From: Dehalococcoidia bacterium
Lineage (GTDB): Bacteria; Chloroflexota; Dehalococcoidia; DSTF01; JALHUB01
Assembly (NCBI GenBank): GCA_022865685.1
Contig: JALHUB010000208.1
Span: 1-17,515, forward strand
Direction of reading: 5' to 3'
DNA length: 17,515 bases
Each line of letters begins with the position of its first letter. Within the stretch, counting starts at the first letter, position 1. The notes under the pieces are model-generated. The model ran no database searches and was not told where the DNA came from. It saw only the letters and a program-made list of their open reading frames with translations. Of the stretch, positions 14,839 to 17,515 are shown piece after piece. Both the position numbers and the translations under genes were made by a program.

Positions 14839-15333
14839 CTAGTACATGATGCCGGTGCCGCGCTCGGTCGCGACCAGCTTGCCTTCGGCATTGAAGAAGT
14901 TGGACTCGGTCGTGAGGATGAGCATCCTGCCCAGTCCGCCCGTCCTCTCGCGGAGGTCGGCGATCTTGCTGACGCTCTTCAGGGTGTCGCCCGCGCAGAT
15001 ATCCTCGCCGTAGTACTCGAACTCCGTGCCGCCGTTGAGGAGGCGCATGAGCTTCAGGCCGGGGATCGCGGGAGGGCGCTTGACCGAGTTCCCGACGATG
15101 TTCGTCGGCTTGTCAGGGGTGTGGATGGCGTGTCCCAGGAAGCCGGGCGGGCAGATGATGCTGCGATGCCCCTTGCCCTTGGCGTATGCCTCGTCGTAGT
15201 AGACGAGGTCCGTGTGACCGACGGCTCGGGCAAACCAGCGGATCGCCGTCTTGTCGACTTCGACAGTCAGGGGCTCCGCCTCTTTGCCGATAACCGCCCG
15301 CATCTCATCCGTGATGATCGCTTCTTCAGTCAC
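14839..15333 (-). CDS. MaoC N-terminal-type hot-dog dehydratase, partner subunit
   Basis: About 164 aa, hot-dog protein of the MaoC dehydratase N-terminal (FAS1-like) group, which pairs with the catalytic subunit and shapes the acyl pocket. Typical opening: ITDEMRAVIGKEAEPLTVEVDKTAIRWFARAVG, then ICPPGFLGHAI, and the C-terminal SVSKIADLRERTGGLGRMLILTTESNF and GTGIMY. No D-x4-H pair is seen, consistent with a non-catalytic partner. GTG 15333 is taken as the start; the frame runs open to 15426, but that would begin upstream of the predicted transcription start (about 15401). The nearest GGAGG lies 12 bases away, so initiation could be weak. First gene of the four-gene module. Confidence 0.85.
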   Translation of the reverse strand: MTEEAIITDEMRAVIGKEAEPLTVEVDKTAIRWFARAVGHTDLVYYDEAYAKGKGHRSIICPPGFLGHAIHTPDKPTNIVGNSVKRPPAIPGLKLMRLLNGGTEFEYYGEDICAGDTLKSVSKIADLRERTGGLGRMLILTTESNFFNAEGKLVATERGTGIMY

Positions 15334-15407
15334 GGTCTCTCTGTACCTCCTTACTGGAAACTCGCATGCTGGAAGATGGTCGTACTGACCTGGACGATGT
15401 GTCCTAG

Positions 15408-15436
15408 ACGATAGCGCAAGCTCCAATTCGTGTCAA
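15408..15436 (-). promoter_or_regulatory. Predicted promoter of the MaoC-SDR module
   Basis: Minus strand TTGACA (15436-15431, perfect), a 17-base spacer, and TATCGT (15413-15408, four of six). The expected start is near 15401, giving a leader of about 68 bases to GTG 15333. It lies between the PHP gene stop (15457) and the module. Confidence 0.6.
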
Positions 15437-15456
15437 ACGGACGGAACCCGAACGTC

Positions 15457-16116
15457 TTACTGTCTGTCGGGCCGCAGATCGACGGGCTCGAAGCGCCCCG
15501 TGCGCAGCTCGGCGATGAGGTCGGCGAGACTCGCGATGCGTCCGTCGAACCGCGTCACGCAGCGTCCAACGTGGTCGGGCTGATGGGCATCGCTACCGCC
15601 GCTGCCGCGCATTCCCAGCCTCTCGCGCAGCCTCTCTGAGAAATCGTTCTGCTGCGGGGCGCCGCGGCCGTGCAGCGTCTCAAGGGCGACGCAGTGCTTG
15701 TAGGCGGGATTCGCCAATGCCTTCCCCAGGCCGTGCTCCAGGTCGTCGCCCTCCAGGTGGTACCAGGGCATGTAGCGACGATAGGGGTGCGCCGCGATCA
15801 TCACGCCGCCGTCGGCTTCGACCATCGCCGCCAGTTGCTCGACGCGGTGCATCCCGAACTTGTACTCTGTCAGGCCGTAAGCCAGGATGTGGCCGTGCTC
15901 CGTGTTCACCTCGATGGCGGGCAGCACAAGGAAGTCGTGTTTCTTTGCCAGCGCCGCGCACTCCGCGACGTCCCAGAAGTAGTCGTGCTCCGTGAGGCAA
16001 ACGCCGTCGAGACCCGCCTTCTTGCAGAGGTCGATTAGCTGGTCGGGGGTAAGGTTGGAATCCCAAGAGATGGGATAGGTGTGTGAATGCAGGTCGATAA
16101 GCATCGGAGGTGTCAC
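15457..16116 (-). CDS. PHP-domain metal-dependent hydrolase
   Basis: 219 aa, PHP (polymerase and histidinol phosphatase) fold. The metal-binding residues sit at their usual places: H10 and H12 in DLHSHT, E43/H44 in LTEHD, E69 in LPAIEVN, H in MIAAHPYRR, and the DAH of GGSDAHQPDHVG near the C-terminus. These proteins hydrolyse phosphoesters (phosphatases, nucleases); the substrate is not predictable. GTG 16116 has AGGA upstream; ATG 16104 gives MLIDLHSHT, a common start for the family, and would fit a leader-short transcript from the promoter candidate at 16147-16118. The MaoC module follows with its own promoter. Confidence 0.9.
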   Translation of the reverse strand: MTPPMLIDLHSHTYPISWDSNLTPDQLIDLCKKAGLDGVCLTEHDYFWDVAECAALAKKHDFLVLPAIEVNTEHGHILAYGLTEYKFGMHRVEQLAAMVEADGGVMIAAHPYRRYMPWYHLEGDDLEHGLGKALANPAYKHCVALETLHGRGAPQQNDFSERLRERLGMRGSGGSDAHQPDHVGRCVTRFDGRIASLADLIAELRTGRFEPVDLRPDRQ

Positions 16117-16117
16117 C

Positions 16118-16147
16118 AGTATCCTGGGTGATACGATATTGTGTCAA
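16118..16147 (-). promoter_or_regulatory. Possible promoter for the PHP gene, -35 inside the first 17-nt repeat
   Basis: Minus strand TTGACA (16147-16142) lies inside the repeat, with an 18-base spacer to GATACT (16123-16118; four of six). The expected start, about 16111, falls downstream of GTG 16116, so this promoter would serve only the ATG 16104 start with a very short leader. Confidence 0.35.
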
Positions 16148-16149
16148 CG
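16133..16149 (+). repeat. 17-nt direct repeat, copy 1
   Basis: ACGATATTGTGTCAACG, identical to the copy at 16262-16278. On the minus strand it reads CGTTGACACAATATCGT and contains a TTGACA. Similarity between the copies stops at both ends. Confidence 0.9.
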
Positions 16150-16228
16150 CGCAACGAAGGGCGGCGGGGCGTCAGGCGCTCTGCGCTGCCAAGACCGACG
16201 TGACGAAGCTATCTGCGGATCTCGTAAG

Positions 16229-16248
16229 CCGCGGGTTTCAACCCGCGG
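16229..16248. repeat. Perfect palindrome, REP-like hairpin
   Basis: CCGCGGGTTTCAACCCGCGG forms an eight-pair stem (CCGCGGGT/ACCCGCGG) with loop TTCA, extendable if the loop closes further. It is preceded by CGTAAG, resembling the short conserved head next to REP hairpins in RAYT systems, and lies between the two 17-nt repeats. No T-tract follows. Confidence 0.7.
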
Positions 16249-16261
16249 TGGGGGCCAAAAC

Positions 16262-16278
16262 ACGATATTGTGTCAACG
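16262..16278 (+). repeat. 17-nt direct repeat, copy 2
   Basis: Exact copy of 16133-16149, starting 129 bases later. No -10 box stands at a proper distance from its minus-strand TTGACA, so it is not a second promoter. Confidence 0.9.
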
Positions 16279-16299
16279 AGCGCGGCGGACGGCCGCGCG

Positions 16300-16308
16300 T
16301 GATAGTAT
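16300..16308 (+). promoter_or_regulatory. Weak extended -10 upstream of ybeY
   Basis: TGATAGTAT at 16300-16308 is a TGn extended -10 with four of six matches. No -35 box is visible. Expected transcription start is about 16315, roughly 19 bases before TTG 16334. Confidence 0.3.
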
Positions 16309-16321
16309 GTTCGTGCTTGCA

Positions 16322-16327
16322 GGGAGG
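16322..16327 (+). promoter_or_regulatory. Ribosome-binding site GGGAGG deciding the ybeY TTG start
   Basis: GGGAGG ends six bases before TTG 16334 and supports that codon as the start; MAKPYDISVQ is then the N-terminus. Confidence 0.7.
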
Positions 16328-16333
16328 TAGGCG

Positions 16334-16798
16334 TTGGCGAAACCGTACGACATCAGCGTGCAGGTCGCGGCGCGATTTCGCAGCGTCGTCGACGATGAGT
16401 GGCTGCGCGACGCCGTCGCGCGCGTCCTCGCCGCCCAGGGCGTGTCTTCCGGTGAAGTCGGCGTCGTCATCACCGGCGACGCGACAGTGCGCGATCTGAA
16501 CCGTCGTTACCGCGGCGAGGACGCGCCCACCGACGTCCTCTCCTTCGCATTCGGCGAGGATGCCGGAGAGTTCGTCTTGCCCCCCGGCAAGTCGAGCCGC
16601 CTGGGCGACGTCGTCATCTCGCTGCCGGCGGCGCGGCGCCAGGCGAAGCAGGCACGCCATTCGCTGGAGCGAGAGCTGGCGCTCCTTCTCGTCCACGGCC
16701 TGCTGCACCTTCTCGGCTACGACCACGCCGCCGAGGTCGAAGAGCGGCTGATGAGGTCGCGCGAGGACGCTCTACTAACAAGTCTGGGAGTGCTATAA
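16334..16798 (+). CDS. ybeY: Endoribonuclease YbeY (rRNA maturation)
   Basis: Zinc-dependent single-strand endoribonuclease involved in 16S rRNA 3'-end maturation and ribosome quality control. 154 aa, normal length. The signature H-x3-H-x5-H zinc motif is HGLLHLLGYDH (H121, H125, H131), preceded by the RRYRGEDAPTDVLSFAF strand and GDVVISL. TTG start with good ribosome-binding site. The stop codon TAA (16796-16798) lies inside a consensus extended -10 for dnaX. Confidence 0.96.
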   Translation: MAKPYDISVQVAARFRSVVDDEWLRDAVARVLAAQGVSSGEVGVVITGDATVRDLNRRYRGEDAPTDVLSFAFGEDAGEFVLPPGKSSRLGDVVISLPAARRQAKQARHSLERELALLLVHGLLHLLGYDHAAEVEERLMRSREDALLTSLGVL

Positions 16799-16799
16799 T
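16771..16799 (+). promoter_or_regulatory. Predicted dnaX promoter overlapping the ybeY stop
   Basis: TGCTATAAT at 16791-16799 is a perfect extended -10 (TATAAT 16794-16799) that includes the ybeY stop codon. A weak -35 (TCTACT, 16771-16776) stands 17 bases upstream. The expected transcription start is about 16806, leaving only some five bases of leader before ATG 16811. Confidence 0.6.
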
Positions 16800-16810
16800 C
16801 TCGATGAGAC

Positions 16811-17515
16811 ATGGCTGCTGAAGTCCTCTACCGGAAGTACCGTCCCCAGAAGTTCAGCGAGGTTGCGGGTCAGGAGCCCATCATGCGCACCCTGCGCAAC
16901 GCTGTGGCCTCCCGCAAGGTCTCGCATGCCTACCTGTTCAGCGGGCCGCGCGGCACCGGCAAGACCAGCACCGGCCGCCTCCTGGCGAAGGCTGCGAACT
17001 GTCGCGACCCCCAGGAAGGCGAGCCCTGCAACAACTGCGACTCGTGCGTCTCCTTCACGGAAGGACGGGCGATGGACCTCGTCGAGCTGGATGCCGCCAG
17101 TAACCGCGGAATCGACGCCATAAAGGACCTGCGGGAGCGAGTTGGCTTTGCGCCCGGCAGCGCCGAGTTCAAGGTCTACATCCTCGACGAGGCGCACATG
17201 CTCACCACCGAGGCGTCGAACGCCCTCCTGAAGACGCTGGAGGAGCCGCCGCCGCACGTCATCTTCGTCCTGGCGACGACCGAGCCGCACAAGATACCGG
17301 CGACCATCGGCTCCCGCTGCCAGCGCTTCGACTTCCGGCGCATCCCGCTGGAGGCGGCCGTGGACCGTCTGGCTTACGTCTGTGAGCAGGAGGAGATCAC
17401 CTGCCCGCGCGAGGCGCTGGAGCTGATAGCCCGCAGCGCCACCGGCAGCATGCGCGACGCCATCAACATGCTGGAGCAGGTCGTCGACTACCACGGCCGT
17501 GAGCTGAGCGTGGAG
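16811..17515 (+). CDS. dnaX: DNA polymerase III tau/gamma subunit, N-terminal part (cut by window edge)
   Basis: AAA+ clamp-loader ATPase that loads the sliding clamp and, as tau, links polymerase and helicase at the replication fork. 235 residues are inside the window. Opening YRKYRPQKFSEVAGQ, Walker A GPRGTGKTS (K51), four zinc-binding Cys (C64, C73, C76, C79), SNRGIDAIKDLRE, Walker B ILDEAHML (D126-H129), LLKTLEEPP, the sensor-1 region ATTEPHKIPATIGSRCQRF (arginine-finger SRC) and the sensor-2 region GSMRDAINMLEQ. ATG 16811 has no good ribosome-binding site but lies a few bases after a predicted transcription start, as a leaderless-type start would. Confidence 0.97.
   Translation, partial: MAAEVLYRKYRPQKFSEVAGQEPIMRTLRNAVASRKVSHAYLFSGPRGTGKTSTGRLLAKAANCRDPQEGEPCNNCDSCVSFTEGRAMDLVELDAASNRGIDAIKDLRERVGFAPGSAEFKVYILDEAHMLTTEASNALLKTLEEPPPHVIFVLATTEPHKIPATIGSRCQRFDFRRIPLEAAVDRLAYVCEQEEITCPREALELIARSATGSMRDAINMLEQVVDYHGRELSVE

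Larger units (their letters stand above)
16117..16333. other. Intergenic region between PHP gene and ybeY, with repeats
   Basis: 217 bases without a recognisable gene. It contains two identical 17-nt direct repeats (16133-16149 and 16262-16278), a perfect 20-nt palindrome (16229-16248), a PHP-side promoter candidate and a weak ybeY-side promoter candidate. No tRNA or small ORF with coding character was seen. Confidence 0.7.

Noticed and set aside
15334..15426. N-terminal extension of the MaoC-N subunit
   Set aside because: It would begin upstream of the predicted transcription start and adds residues foreign to the family.
16262..16278. Second 17-nt repeat as a promoter
   Set aside because: Contains TTGACA on the minus strand but no -10 box at 16-18 bases.

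Overview
The window is G+C-rich bacterial chromosome with densely packed genes, frequent 1-4 nt start/stop overlaps and many GTG/TTG starts. Gene content and protein style point to a Chloroflexota bacterium, probably of the Dehalococcoidia/SAR202 type. That is an inference from recalled family style, not a measurement; a marker-gene phylogeny would settle it. No rRNA, tRNA, CRISPR array or complete insertion sequence is visible. Both edge genes (comEC, dnaX) are cut by the window.

Layout. (1) 1-2714, minus strand: the DNA-uptake genes comEA and comEC, with an unrecognised 339-aa gene carrying a HEPN-like C-terminus wedged between them, overlapping comEA by one base and comEC by a few. Its base composition is lower in G+C, so it looks acquired. 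(2) 2898-8935, plus strand: an ornithine carbamoyltransferase, then a compact run cdaA-cdaR-der-plsY-gpsA. This run joins c-di-AMP synthesis and its regulator to ribosome-assembly GTPase Der and the first steps of phospholipid synthesis (glycerol-3-phosphate supply and acylation). (3) 8943-10369, minus strand: a split UxaA/SuyAB-type dehydratase made of a large subunit and a small SAF-domain subunit. (4) 10472-12443, plus strand: a HEAT-repeat protein, a Nudix hydrolase and a GNAT acetyltransferase, tightly linked. (5) 12473-15333, minus strand: a four-gene module of two MaoC-type hot-dog dehydratase subunits and two SDR paralogues, behind a good TTGACA-17-TATCGT promoter. It looks like an acyl-CoA or acyl-ACP hydratase/dehydrogenase module. 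(6) 15457-16116, minus strand: a PHP-domain metallohydrolase. (7) 16117-16333: a non-coding stretch with a 17-nt direct repeat flanking a perfect 20-nt palindrome. (8) 16334 to the end, plus strand: ybeY and the start of dnaX.

Most notable points: the HEPN-like gene inside the competence operon; the SDR pair in which one member has the catalytic Tyr replaced by Phe; the repeat-plus-palindrome element at 16133-16278; an OTCase with HDLP in place of HCLP; and several predicted promoters placed so close to start codons that mRNA would be leaderless or nearly so. I found no clearly new multi-gene system. The competence-operon insertion and the repeat element are the best candidates for new biology.
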